From contig CAWFUF010000006.1 in assembly GCA_963818775.1 (NCBI GenBank), positions 62,001 to 126,000 of the forward strand: DNA of 64,000 nt, written 5' to 3'. Under the pieces are notes generated by a model that was given only the letters and a program-made list of their open reading frames with translations, searched no databases and had not been told where the DNA came from. Positions 1 to 8,236 of the stretch are shown here, piece after piece (position 1 is the stretch's first letter; each line of letters opens with the position of its first letter). The translations under genes and the position numbers were made by a program. Source of the DNA: JAMXLO01 sp963818775 (GTDB lineage: Bacteria; Pseudomonadota; Alphaproteobacteria; Acetobacterales; Acetobacteraceae).

Positions 1-45
1 AATTCCCGTGGCGGCGCGACCACAGTTGCCAATCAACCGGATTGA
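1..45 (+). CDS. 3' end of an upstream phage gene (partial)
   Basis: The first frame is open from the window edge to a TGA at 43-45, and this stop overlaps the TTG start of the next gene as TTGA. That overlap is typical of translationally coupled phage tail genes. Only about 14 residues are visible, so no function can be read. In comparable tail modules a baseplate assembly (gpV-like) protein often precedes the gp25-like gene; that is inference from gene order only. Confidence 0.3.
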   Translation, partial: NSRGGATTVANQPD

Positions 46-428
46 GGATCGTGGCCGACGCATCGCACCAATGGGGATCTGACCTGGCTATTGGTGCCAC
101 CGGCGACATCAGCACAGCAGACGGTTCACTGCTCGGCCAGCAGCGTGTGCTTCGCCGCCTGCTCACCAATCCGGGCGACTACATCTGGCAGCTCGATTAC
201 GGCGCGGGCCTGGCCCGTTTCATTGGTCAGCCGGCCAATTCCCTGAAGATCAGGGCAGTAATCCGCAGTCAGATCTTCAAGGAGACAGCCGTTGCGCGCT
301 TGCCTGAGCCGGTAATCGACGTGCAGGGCACGCCCGGCGGCGCATCCGGAACAGTCTACGTATATATACGCTATGTCGACGCTCAGAGCAGTCAGACCCA
401 GGTACTTGCCTTTTCAATTTCCAGCTAG
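42..428 (+). CDS. gpW/gp25-like baseplate wedge protein
   Basis: The 128-residue product has the size and layout of the GPW/gp25 family, small structural proteins of contractile phage tails that help form the baseplate wedge. The segment around residues 43-65 (NPGDYIWQLDYGAGLARFIG) resembles the family's conserved region, where the first tail-lattice residues are set. The start is TTG at 42 or possibly GTG at 51; TTG overlaps the upstream stop. It is followed after 3 bases by a baseplate J-like gene, the usual order in Mu- and P2-type tails. I rely on order and general sequence character, not on an alignment. Confidence 0.65.
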   Translation: MRIVADASHQWGSDLAIGATGDISTADGSLLGQQRVLRRLLTNPGDYIWQLDYGAGLARFIGQPANSLKIRAVIRSQIFKETAVARLPEPVIDVQGTPGGASGTVYVYIRYVDAQSSQTQVLAFSISS

Positions 429-431
429 GCC

Positions 432-1556
432 ATGCAACTCTCACTCCGCACATTCGACACTATGGTGCAGTCGATGGCAGCCGCCGTCCAAGCGTCGGCG
501 GCACAGCTTCTCGACCTGACCGTGGGCTCAACGCTTCGCGCAGTGCTGGAGGCAAATGCCTCGATCGGCCTGTGGATGCAGTGGCTTATATTGTTGGTCC
601 TGCGCACAACGCGCGCGGCCACCAGCAGCGGTGGCGATCTGGATAGCTGGATGGCCGATTTGACGCTGACCCGCCTGCCTGCCGTCGGGGCCACAGGGAT
701 TGCGACATTTTCCCGATTCACTGCGACAGTGTCCGCGTTGATCCCGACCGGCGCGATGGTGCGAACCGCGGACGGTACACAGACATTCACAGTGACAGCA
801 GACACATCACAAGCCTCATGGTCGGTTACCAGCAACGGATATATAGTGGCAGGCGGCATAGCTTCGCTCGATGTGCCGGTGATCGCGCAAACTGCAGGGA
901 GCGCCGGCAACGTGCAGGCCGGCTCAATTACGTTGCTGGCATCGGCCATTCCTGGCATTGACTCAGTCAACAATGCGAGCGGGTTTCAGAACGGACTGGA
1001 TGCCGAGTCGGATGATGCATTCAGGAGCCGATTTAGCAATTTCATCGCAACTCGGTCGCGTGCGACACCGCTTGCTGTGGGCTATGCGATCAGCAGCATT
1101 CAGCAGGGACTGAACTATGCGCTCCAGGAGAACATTGACCCATCAGGTCAGCCGCACATGGGCAGCTTCGTTGTGACGGTCGATGACGGTTCCGGCAGTC
1201 CCTCGACTGCACTGCTGTCAACGGTCCAATCGGCGGTCGATGCCGTGCGGCCGGTCGGGTCGATCTTCAGTGTGCAGCCGCCCACGGTGCTTACGGCCGG
1301 CGTGTCTCTCACCATCACTGCCTCAACTGGAACAGCCAAGGCTCCGATCCAGGCACTGGTCGGGACGGCCATCGGGTCCTACATAAACAGCCTGCCCATC
1401 GGTGCGTGTCTCCCGCTGACCAAGCTAGCGCAGATCGCCTATTCCGCGAGTCCGACGGTGGTCAACGTCAGCGCTGTGCTGACGAATGGCAGCGCGAGCG
1501 ACCTCACGGTTCCCATCACGGGCGTTGTGAAGGCCGGCGTGATCGCGGTGAACTGA
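432..1556 (+). CDS. Baseplate J-like protein
   Basis: The product is 374 residues, close to the usual length for baseplate J/gp47-like proteins, which build the periphery of contractile tail baseplates. The N-terminal region is helical (residues 1-75). It is followed by the family pattern of a small beta domain (GATGIATFSRF...IPTGAMVRTADGTQTFTV, near residues 85-120) and a conserved segment near residue 185 (ESDDAFRSRFSNFIATRSRATP) that matches the typical 'E.DE..R.R' block of J proteins. It starts 3 bases after the gp25-like gene, and its stop is separated by one base from the next ATG, so the genes are translationally coupled. Confidence 0.8.
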   Translation: MQLSLRTFDTMVQSMAAAVQASAAQLLDLTVGSTLRAVLEANASIGLWMQWLILLVLRTTRAATSSGGDLDSWMADLTLTRLPAVGATGIATFSRFTATVSALIPTGAMVRTADGTQTFTVTADTSQASWSVTSNGYIVAGGIASLDVPVIAQTAGSAGNVQAGSITLLASAIPGIDSVNNASGFQNGLDAESDDAFRSRFSNFIATRSRATPLAVGYAISSIQQGLNYALQENIDPSGQPHMGSFVVTVDDGSGSPSTALLSTVQSAVDAVRPVGSIFSVQPPTVLTAGVSLTITASTGTAKAPIQALVGTAIGSYINSLPIGACLPLTKLAQIAYSASPTVVNVSAVLTNGSASDLTVPITGVVKAGVIAVN

Positions 1557-1557
1557 C

Positions 1558-2232
1558 ATGAGGGGTGATCAACAGGATATTCTGACGCGGCTGCGTACTG
1601 TATTGCCGACGCGCTGGTTTCCGGACGACGCTCCCGTACTGGCGGGTTTGTTGAGCGGCCTCGCGTCCGGCTGGAGCTGGGTTTACCAACAGCTGCAATA
1701 CGTGAAGGCACAAACTCGTATTGCCACGGCAACCGATATCTGGCTCGACATCATCGCGCTCGACTTCTTCGGCAACCGGCTGGTCAGACGAGTTCCTCAA
1801 AGCGACGACGCGTTCCGCAGCCGAATTCAGCGTGAGCTGTTCCGTGAACGCGGAACAAGGGGTGCCATCGTCTCGGTGCTGCAGGACCTCACGGGGCGTG
1901 CACCGGTCGTGTTCGAACCCGCCCGATCGACCGATACAGGTGGCTACACGTCGCTGAATGGCGCCGGGGGCGGCATCGGCTACTGCAGCGCCGGAGCTTG
2001 GGGCAGTCTCGCGCTGCCATTTCAGTGCTTCATCACAGCCTATCGGCCACTAGGCAGCGGTATCGCGACCGTGTTCGGTTGGAGCACACCTGCTGGAGGC
2101 TATGACCAAGGCACAATCGAATACGCCAGCCTGGCGATGGTGCAGGGCCAGGTGACTGATGCCGACATTTATGCGGCTGTGGCCGACGTGCTGCCGGTCG
2201 CCGCCATCGGTTGGACCAGTATCGCAAACTGA
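1558..2232 (+). CDS. Phage tail protein (gpI/YmfQ position)
   Basis: The 224-residue product occupies the gpI/YmfQ position directly after the J-like gene. The N-terminal half is helical and acidic-aromatic, with 'WLDIIALDFFGNRLVRR' near residue 62 and 'SDDAFRSRIQRELFRERGTR' near residue 82. The second segment echoes the 'DDAFRSR' block of the J-like protein. The C-terminal half is rich in Gly and aromatic residues. Proteins of this class connect the baseplate to the tail fibres. The role is inferred from order and general similarity; I see no catalytic motif. Confidence 0.55.
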   Translation: MRGDQQDILTRLRTVLPTRWFPDDAPVLAGLLSGLASGWSWVYQQLQYVKAQTRIATATDIWLDIIALDFFGNRLVRRVPQSDDAFRSRIQRELFRERGTRGAIVSVLQDLTGRAPVVFEPARSTDTGGYTSLNGAGGGIGYCSAGAWGSLALPFQCFITAYRPLGSGIATVFGWSTPAGGYDQGTIEYASLAMVQGQVTDADIYAAVADVLPVAAIGWTSIAN

Positions 2233-2262
2233 GCTGGTGACACGATCAACAAAGAGGGACTC

Positions 2263-3516
2263 ATGGACAGAATCCTGGTTTATCCCGGGAGCATCCCGCT
2301 CGATACCGATGTTCTCAATATCAATCGGAACACCATGGTCGCGCTGGGGTATCTCGCTCAGGCAGTGCTCGGGAGCAACATCGTCGTCGACGGACTTGGC
2401 TGTTTGCCGACGACACCGGGTTCGCTGGCTGTGACAGTGGGGCCAGGGAGCATAATCCAATTGTCGATTGTTGACACCCTCGCTTACGGATCGCTGCCAG
2501 CCGACACAATTGATCCGCTGGTGAAGTTAGGTATCAATCTCACCGCCACGTCATTCACACTCACGGCGCCGGCCACGTCCGGCCAATCGATCAACTACCT
2601 GATCCAGGCAGCGCTCCTGGAGAGCGATACGAACCCGGTGGTCCTTCCCTACTACAATGCGGCAAATCCGGCGCAACCATATAGTGGCCCAAACAATTCC
2701 GGGGTCGCACAAAACACCTGCCGAGTTCAGCAGGTGCAACTCCAGCTCAAGGCAGGTGCCCCCGCAAATGCCGGCTCACAGACCACCCCGCCGATAGACA
2801 GTGGCTGGGTGGGTTTGTACGTTGTTACTGTCTCATATGGGCAAACCGCAATCGGTGCGGCGAGCATTGCTCAATTGATCACCGCACCTTTTTTACCTTT
2901 CAAACTTCCGACATTGCGCCCCGGCTTTGCGTCGGCGGTGCAGACGTATCCTAACAGCGGTACCTTCACCGTACCGGCCGGCGTCTCGCAAGTTGAAGTG
3001 GAAGTCTGGGGTGGCGGGTCGGGAACCTATGCTTCGTACGGTAGCATTCCCAGCGGTGGCGGCTCGGGCGGCGGCTATGCGCGCAAGCGCGTCACCGCTC
3101 TGGTTGCTGGTCAGACAATTCCGGTGACCGTCGGCAGTGGCGGTGCCGCTGGGAGCACCAGCGGAGCGACGCCCGCGGCAGGCGGAACGTCCAGCTTCGG
3201 CACCTATGTCAGCGCGACGGGTGGCAGCCTGAACATATTGGCCAGCGTGGAAAGTCCCCAGAATGGCGCTACGCCGGCCGGCAATGGCTTTGCCGGTGAC
3301 GTCAACATCTTTGGTTCGGCAGGCCAGGCTGGGGTTTTTAACCAAGGCGGGCTCGGCGGAGCCGCGCCCATGGGTGGCTCCCAGAACAGCGGGACGTATG
3401 GCGTCCAGGGGATCTCGCCTGGTGGCGGCGCATCTGGCGCAGGTACCGGGGCGAACAGCGCGACATCGTACAACGGCGCGCCAGGATCTTCCGGCCTCGT
3501 CGTCGTCAGATGGTAG
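2263..3516 (+). CDS. Tail protein with glycine-rich C-terminal domain
   Basis: The 417-residue product has an N-terminal region (1-215) without a motif I recognise. The C-terminal region begins near residue 226 (TYPNSGTFTVPAGVSQVEVE) and is extremely glycine-rich, with many GGG and GSGGG stretches and a final 'GAPGSSGLVVVRW'. This beta-entry followed by a glycine-rich fold is common at the tips of phage tail fibres, where polyglycine II helices form receptor-binding surfaces. It probably acts as a tail tip or fibre component. It lies in the same operon, 30 bases after the preceding tail gene, and its final codons overlap an alternative upstream ATG of the next gene. Confidence 0.6.
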   Translation: MDRILVYPGSIPLDTDVLNINRNTMVALGYLAQAVLGSNIVVDGLGCLPTTPGSLAVTVGPGSIIQLSIVDTLAYGSLPADTIDPLVKLGINLTATSFTLTAPATSGQSINYLIQAALLESDTNPVVLPYYNAANPAQPYSGPNNSGVAQNTCRVQQVQLQLKAGAPANAGSQTTPPIDSGWVGLYVVTVSYGQTAIGAASIAQLITAPFLPFKLPTLRPGFASAVQTYPNSGTFTVPAGVSQVEVEVWGGGSGTYASYGSIPSGGGSGGGYARKRVTALVAGQTIPVTVGSGGAAGSTSGATPAAGGTSSFGTYVSATGGSLNILASVESPQNGATPAGNGFAGDVNIFGSAGQAGVFNQGGLGGAAPMGGSQNSGTYGVQGISPGGGASGAGTGANSATSYNGAPGSSGLVVVRW

Positions 3517-3524
3517 GAACAAAA

Positions 3525-3791
3525 ATGAAGACTTATGCGCGCATTCAGGACGGTCTCATCGCAGAATTGCTCCAGACTAACGGAGACATCACAAGCATGT
3601 TCAATCGCGCATTGGTCTGGGTGGACATCTCGTCGCAGCCAAACGTTGGCGAGGGTTGGCATTTTGATGGCACGAAATTCACGCCACCATCTCCGTCGCC
3701 GGCGATCGCATCGGTTCCGACTCTCCCCGAGCTTCGAGCTCGGCTCGAGGCCCTCAGTGCAGAGCTCGCAAAATTATCCGACAAGAATTGA
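3525..3791 (+). CDS. Small phage tail protein, fibre-assembly-like
   Basis: The 88-residue protein starts at ATG 3525, preceded by a purine-rich site (TAGGAAC). An ATG at 3510 in the same frame is less likely because it lies inside the previous gene. The sequence begins 'MKTYARIQDGLIAELLQT' and continues with 'WVDIS' and 'GWHFDGTKFTPP', a pattern seen in small proteins encoded beside tail fibres in proteobacterial prophages. It ends in a short Leu/Ala/Glu-rich helix (residues 66-88), likely a coiled coil. It may be a fibre assembly factor or a small structural protein. Confidence 0.5.
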   Translation: MKTYARIQDGLIAELLQTNGDITSMFNRALVWVDISSQPNVGEGWHFDGTKFTPPSPSPAIASVPTLPELRARLEALSAELAKLSDKN

Positions 3792-3818
3792 ACACAGCAC
3801 TCCGATCAGGAGCCTGGC

Positions 3819-4301
3819 ATGCCCACTCCAGCAACACACGTCTGGAAACCCAGCAACGCGCGGACTGTTGTGCTGGATTCGTTCATCCCGGTGCCACGCG
3901 GCTCAACAGCGCTGGCTCCGCCACCTCTCAACTGGCCGGCGAAGGATCCCGCCGATGTGCTGGATTACCAGTTCGACATATCACCGGCGCTGGTCGGCAA
4001 TGATGGTGATGCCATTGCCACGCTCGATGTGACGATTGAACCGGCGAATCCCGGGGATCTCGTTCTAAACAGCGCGACGACTGACGGCGCGTTAGCTATC
4101 GTGTGGTTGTCGGGCGGTCAGGCGGGGACGATCTACACAGTGAACCTCGTAATTACCACGGTGAACGGCCGCGCAATCAATCGTACCATTCTGCTGCCCG
4201 TACTCTATCTGTCGGTGCCGCCGATTCCACCAAACGCTCTGATCACCGACACCGGAGTCGTGCTAACCGACCAGAATGGCAATCCAGTTCTCACGTCGTA
4301 G
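3819..4301 (+). CDS. Phage fibre-tail adaptor-like protein
   Basis: The 160-residue product is almost all beta-strand in character. It has two Ig-like stretches: 'ALVGNDGDAIATLDVTIEPA' near residue 56, followed by 'LAIVWLSGGQAGTIYTVNLVITT'. The phrase 'VWLSGGQAGTIYTV' is typical of small beta-sandwich proteins encoded beside tail fibres, sometimes annotated as phage fibre-tail adaptors. The tail ends 'DTGVVLTDQNGNPVLTS'. It lies between the small tail protein and the repeat-containing fibre, which supports a connector role. The assignment is by resemblance only. Confidence 0.45.
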   Translation: MPTPATHVWKPSNARTVVLDSFIPVPRGSTALAPPPLNWPAKDPADVLDYQFDISPALVGNDGDAIATLDVTIEPANPGDLVLNSATTDGALAIVWLSGGQAGTIYTVNLVITTVNGRAINRTILLPVLYLSVPPIPPNALITDTGVVLTDQNGNPVLTS

Positions 4302-4380
4302 CACCGGGCCTGCCACTTCTGTTCGCAACCCACTACAGCCCGTGCAGTCTATGGCGCGTCGCTGAGAGGTCGTCTCGATC

Positions 4381-7140
4381 ATGCCTACAATCGATCAGCT
4401 CGCGCCCGCCACGGCAGCGTCCGATACCGACGAGCTGCTGGTCAGCCAAAGCGGCATCGCTCGCAAGGTGACCCGGGCGCAGGTTCTGGCAGGCGTCCAA
4501 TCGCAGCTTGCGATCAGTTCCGGAACGCTGCTGGGCCGTATCAGCGGTGGCACGGGCACACCCGAGCAAATCATAATCGGCGCCAATCTCGCCCTGATCA
4601 ATGGCGGTCTGTCGGCCAATGCTGCGCCTTTCAACGTCGCATCGCTGCCCGCTGGCACGGTTCCCGCCGGCGGCGACCTCGTTCCGCTCGGGCAAGCCGG
4701 CAGCAACACCGCCGTAAGCTACAGTCAGTTCATGAGCGGGCTCGCCGGTATCGCGAACGTTGATATCAGCCATCTTCTGGTGACACCGACCGGCGCTAAG
4801 TCGCCAACCCAACTCGGTGACCTTGCCGCCGATACTCTACCACTAGCGGGGGGTGCGCTGACCGGTGCACTGACTCTGGCCGCCGATCCCTCGACGTCCC
4901 AGCAGGCAGCAACGAAGCGGTATGTGGATGCACAGATCGCGACAGCAGTTCCGAAAACAGGTGGTGTTCTATCGGGCGCACTGACCTTGGCCGCCGATCC
5001 TACCACGTCGTTGCAGGCGGCCACCAAGCAATACGTTGATGGGCAGGTCGCCACCGCGGTACCCCGAACTGGCGGCACACTCACTGGCGCTCTGATGTTA
5101 TCGGCGGATCCCACAGCTTCGCTTCAGGCAGCGACAAAGCAGTACGCCGATACGCGTGTGCTGCGCACCGGCGACACACTTACTGGACCTCTGGTACTTG
5201 CTGCGGATCCGGCAGCTCCGCTGCAGGCTGCGACGAAAGGATACGTCGATACCCAGGTAGGCGGCGCATTGCCCAAGGCGGGTGGTACGCTCACAGGCGT
5301 CCTCACGCTGGCAGCCGACCCCACGTTGTCAATGCAGGCAGCCACGAAGCACTACGTCGATGCGCAGGCGGCTGTATCGTTGCCAATCAGCGGCGGCACC
5401 CTCACGGGTCCACTGTCGCTGCCATCCAGTCCTACCCAACCGCTCCAGGCGGCGCCGAAACAGTACGTTGACGGCCAGGTCTCCTCCGCCCTTCCCATCG
5501 CCGGTGGCACGCTTACCGGCGCGCTGACCTTGGTAGGGGATCCCACATCGGTCCTGCAGGCCGCAACCAAGCGCTACGTGGATTCCGCGAGCGGCAGCAA
5601 CACCGGCGTCATAAACGTTCGCTCGGCCCCCTATAACGCACAGCTCAATGGAGTCACGGACGACACCGCCGCATTCACGGCGGCCTACCAAGCAGCCGCG
5701 GCAGGCTCGGTCATCCATGTGCCGAATGGCGTCACCGTGCTGCAGCCTCCGCCCAGCTGGGGTGTCCCCCTGACCAAGCGGGTAAAGTGGATAGTCGACG
5801 GTACATCGCTGCCCGACGGCACGCCACTGGCGGATACAATTCCAGGTGGCGTCAGCCCCGCAAGCAATTATTTGCCTGGGATCGTCGTTGGAAACAGTTC
5901 AGCCAGCGTCGAGGTCTCGCAGAACGGTTCCCAGCCCACAGACTTCGCTGTGGCCCATTCATCCTACATCGTCAACCACAGCGGTGGACCAACCGGCGGT
6001 GCGGTCATCGCAAACACCCGCAATGACACGATCATATACAACAGCCCTGGCAATTTCGTCTGGGGCGGCGTCGACAGATTGCTATGGTGCGGCTCACAAA
6101 CTCCAAGCGGCGCTCCTGCTGCCGAGCATGTCGGGCGCTACGTGCAGACGATCAGGCAGAACGTCGGCCTGAATTCCTCGGGCAAGGCTCTGCCGCAGCC
6201 CAACCTTTGGGCCGCGTGCCTCGAATACCGGGACACTACCGGCCAGCCATCCAGCATGGCGGCTTCCTCAATAGCCGTAGAGATGGACTGGTTCGGCAAT
6301 GGTCCCGATGACGGCGGCATGCGTCAGATCCAGTCTCTGGTCATTGGACAGCACAGCACGTCAGGGGCACCTGTCGAGGTCAGCACGATCATCGGCGTCT
6401 ATCTTGACGCGGGATGCACAGGTCAGGCCTATCGAGTCTTCAACGTCAATGTGCCATTTTCGACATCGGTGCTCGACACCACCGGCGCCCAACAGATGGC
6501 GGGAGCGGCAGCGATCCGCATGGCCGCTGGGCACGCGATCGCTTTTGAACCCACCAACACATGTCAGCTCGCATACGACAGCGTCACGAACACACTTCGC
6601 TGGAACCAGGGAGCACTCTCCTATCCGGTCGGCAAGGGAATCGCGGTTGGCTGGCAGACCGTCTATGCCAGTAGCGCAACTCTGCCAAATTACGTGTCTG
6701 GCAATATCGTCTTTCTGATCGGCGGCTCGCCATACACGATTACTCTTCCGGCAGCGAGCACGGTCGCCGCCGGTACCGGATTCACCTTCTCAGTGCTCGG
6801 CTCGGCCAATGTGAACGCAGCGGTGACAGGCAGCGATACGATCGACAACGGCCCCGTCACACTGCGTCCAAACGATCGCTATCACGTCGTGTCAGACGGC
6901 ACATCGGCCTGGCACGAAGTGTTCCGCACGAATGCGGTGAACCCGCACTTTTCCGGCCCTCCCGTACTCCCGTCGTACACGGTGTCAACGCTGCCGAGCT
7001 CTCCGGGCGCAGGAGCGAAAGCCTTCACCAGCAATGGTCGCAAACCGAATGAAAACACAGGCGACGGTACTGGAGTCGAGGTCTTCTACGACGGCAGCCA
7101 CTGGGTCTCGGTATGCAGTGGCTCGCAAGTTGCAGCATGA
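4381..7140 (+). CDS. Large phage tail fibre with seven tandem repeats
   Basis: The 919-residue product is modular. Residues 1-150 form an N-terminal attachment module that reappears at the start of the gene at 10241 (MPTI-x-QL start, 'TLLGRIS' near residue 49). Residues 153-402 are seven repeats of about 37 residues with consensus GGTLTGALTLAADP followed by QAATKQYVD. From about residue 410 a segment with 'DDTAAFTAAYQAAAAGSVIHVPNG' resembles the start of a pectate-lyase-like beta helix common in tailspikes. The C-terminal part carries a beta-rich region and ends 'GTGVEVFYDGSHWVSVCSG'. The repeats probably form a long trimeric shaft and the C-terminal part binds or degrades surface glycans. 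The function is inferred from architecture. Confidence 0.75.
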   Translation: MPTIDQLAPATAASDTDELLVSQSGIARKVTRAQVLAGVQSQLAISSGTLLGRISGGTGTPEQIIIGANLALINGGLSANAAPFNVASLPAGTVPAGGDLVPLGQAGSNTAVSYSQFMSGLAGIANVDISHLLVTPTGAKSPTQLGDLAADTLPLAGGALTGALTLAADPSTSQQAATKRYVDAQIATAVPKTGGVLSGALTLAADPTTSLQAATKQYVDGQVATAVPRTGGTLTGALMLSADPTASLQAATKQYADTRVLRTGDTLTGPLVLAADPAAPLQAATKGYVDTQVGGALPKAGGTLTGVLTLAADPTLSMQAATKHYVDAQAAVSLPISGGTLTGPLSLPSSPTQPLQAAPKQYVDGQVSSALPIAGGTLTGALTLVGDPTSVLQAATKRYVDSASGSNTGVINVRSAPYNAQLNGVTDDTAAFTAAYQAAAAGSVIHVPNGVTVLQPPPSWGVPLTKRVKWIVDGTSLPDGTPLADTIPGGVSPASNYLPGIVVGNSSASVEVSQNGSQPTDFAVAHSSYIVNHSGGPTGGAVIANTRNDTIIYNSPGNFVWGGVDRLLWCGSQTPSGAPAAEHVGRYVQTIRQNVGLNSSGKALPQPNLWAACLEYRDTTGQPSSMAASSIAVEMDWFGNGPDDGGMRQIQSLVIGQHSTSGAPVEVSTIIGVYLDAGCTGQAYRVFNVNVPFSTSVLDTTGAQQMAGAAAIRMAAGHAIAFEPTNTCQLAYDSVTNTLRWNQGALSYPVGKGIAVGWQTVYASSATLPNYVSGNIVFLIGGSPYTITLPAASTVAAGTGFTFSVLGSANVNAAVTGSDTIDNGPVTLRPNDRYHVVSDGTSAWHEVFRTNAVNPHFSGPPVLPSYTVSTLPSSPGAGAKAFTSNGRKPNENTGDGTGVEVFYDGSHWVSVCSGSQVAA
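4837..5586 (+). repeat. Seven tandem ~111-bp coding repeats in fibre gene
   Basis: Seven units encode GG-x-L-(T/S)-G-x-L-x-L followed by DP and QAATK-x-YVD. Unit spacing is about 37 residues; the third unit is shorter (about 33). Units differ by several substitutions each, so this is an old array rather than a recent expansion. Confidence 0.85.
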
Positions 7141-7229
7141 ACCGGGAAGAATATTGATGCGAGGCTGGCCGCTGTGTCCGTTCATGATCGCCAAGGAAGT
7201 GGCCGAAGGCTGCGGCCGATCTGCCCAAG

Positions 7230-7483
7230 GCGGATAACTACGACGCAAAGAAGCCGCCAGTCGACACCGACTGCACCCAGTTCCCGACCTATACGACGAT
7301 CCCCAACGTGGCGGTCCAGGCACAGCGCCTTGTCGGCGGACGGGTGCCATCAGGTCACAGGGCTCAATCTGACGGGGGTGAAGCTTGCGGTGATCGGATC
7401 TCGTGCACAAGGCGCGCAAGGGCGGCAACCTGTTCATCATCAACGGCGTCACATGCCTGGTCGCTAAGGTACTGAAAAACTGA
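7230..7483 (+). pseudogene. Decayed phage gene downstream of the fibre
   Basis: No intact frame spans this interval, but successive frames read like one protein. The first reads 'ADNYDAKKPPVDTDCTQF' then 'PTYTTIPNVAVQAQRLVGG'. After a shift comes 'HQVTGLNLTGVKLAVIG', and after another shift 'HKARKGGNLFIINGVTCL' ending at a TGA at 7481-7483. Two or more small indels would explain this. I cannot name the family. The bases from 7141 to about 7229 show no convincing coding signal. Confidence 0.35.
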
Positions 7484-7525
7484 CCGGATTGAAGGAGTAT
7501 TCCGATCGTGCAACAGGACTGACTG

Positions 7526-7848
7526 ATGTGCGTTGACACCCTGGGATGGCTTATGTTCCTGATCCTGCTAATCGTCCTCATCGTGGTTCTCTTCGGCGGG
7601 GTGGCGGCTACTACGCGCAGAGCCGCTGGGGTGGAGCATATCCGCACGCCGGCCTCGGCCTCGTGCTGCTGATCCTGCTGCTACTGTTCCTGTTCGGCGG
7701 GGGCTTCAGCAGCTTCAGCCATCTGCGGGTACTGACCGATGTACTCCTGCTCATCCTGCTGTGCGTTTTCATCCTGACCTGGTTTGCGGCATTGCCGCCG
7801 CCGCTGTGGATCATCCTGACCATTCTCGAAGCAGTCTCGCGCTGGTAG
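7526..7848 (+). pseudogene. Frameshifted small membrane protein (DUF3309-like)
   Basis: Reading from ATG 7526 gives a first hydrophobic segment, 'MFLILLIVLIVVLFGG'. The frame then changes within the G-rich run at about 7595-7604. The next frame continues 'GGYYAQSRWGGAYPHAGLGL' followed by 'VLLILLLLFLFGGG' and a third hydrophobic segment before the stop at 7848. The pattern of a Leu/Ile helix, a Tyr/Trp/Gly linker with 'GGLGLVLLILL'-type sequence and a second helix is that of DUF3309-like small membrane proteins; here the linker reads AGLGLVLLILL. Either the gene is broken by a one-base indel or the sequence has an error in the G run. A holin-like role beside tail genes is conceivable but unproven. 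Confidence 0.45.
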
Positions 7849-7920
7849 TGTTTCTGGGGCCACATGCCGGACTACGCGGCCCGCTTCTGTAACCTTTCGC
7901 CTGATCGAAAGGACACCACT

Positions 7921-8124
7921 ATGCCGCTAAAGCAGGGATCGGGCCGCGACACCGTCAGCGAGAAGTCCACTGCAAAGGGCAATGTCGGCGCGAGGTCGTG
8001 GACAGGCAAGGGAGGCACTGGCTACTCGGTCCAGACCGACACCGATCGACCCTGCCTTGCGACGGCGCCATCCGCCCTCCGTCCGCGCCCGCCAAGCAGC
8101 GCGGCGCGCAGCCCGCAGTTCTGA
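7921..8124 (+). CDS. Small hypothetical protein, possibly truncated
   Basis: ATG 7921 opens a 67-residue frame beginning 'MPLKQGSGRDTVSEKSTAKG'. The 'MPLK-x-G-x-S/G-x-x-T-x-S' opening resembles small basic proteins of the DUF6496 type, but the expected 'NI..M...G.P..QA.AAAL' continuation is absent. The second half is Pro/Arg/Ser-rich and looks like out-of-frame or unrelated sequence. A remnant whose 3' part was replaced is as likely as a functional gene. The 112 bases between its stop and the mobile element at 8237 hold nothing I can identify. Confidence 0.3.
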   Translation: MPLKQGSGRDTVSEKSTAKGNVGARSWTGKGGTGYSVQTDTDRPCLATAPSALRPRPPSSAARSPQF

Positions 8125-8236
8125 CGTGGCCTGAAAAGGTCATGTGATCCGACAACTCGGGTCCCAATCGACACGTCAATTCGGTGCCCGTCCCAGCAGC
8201 CGCCGGTAAGCTGGCCCTTCTCGCTGCGGTTTCTCC

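Noticed and set aside
4837..5586. Repeat array considered as CRISPR or satellite
   Set aside because: The units are protein-coding, about 111 bases, without spacers, and preserve a heptad-like protein pattern.
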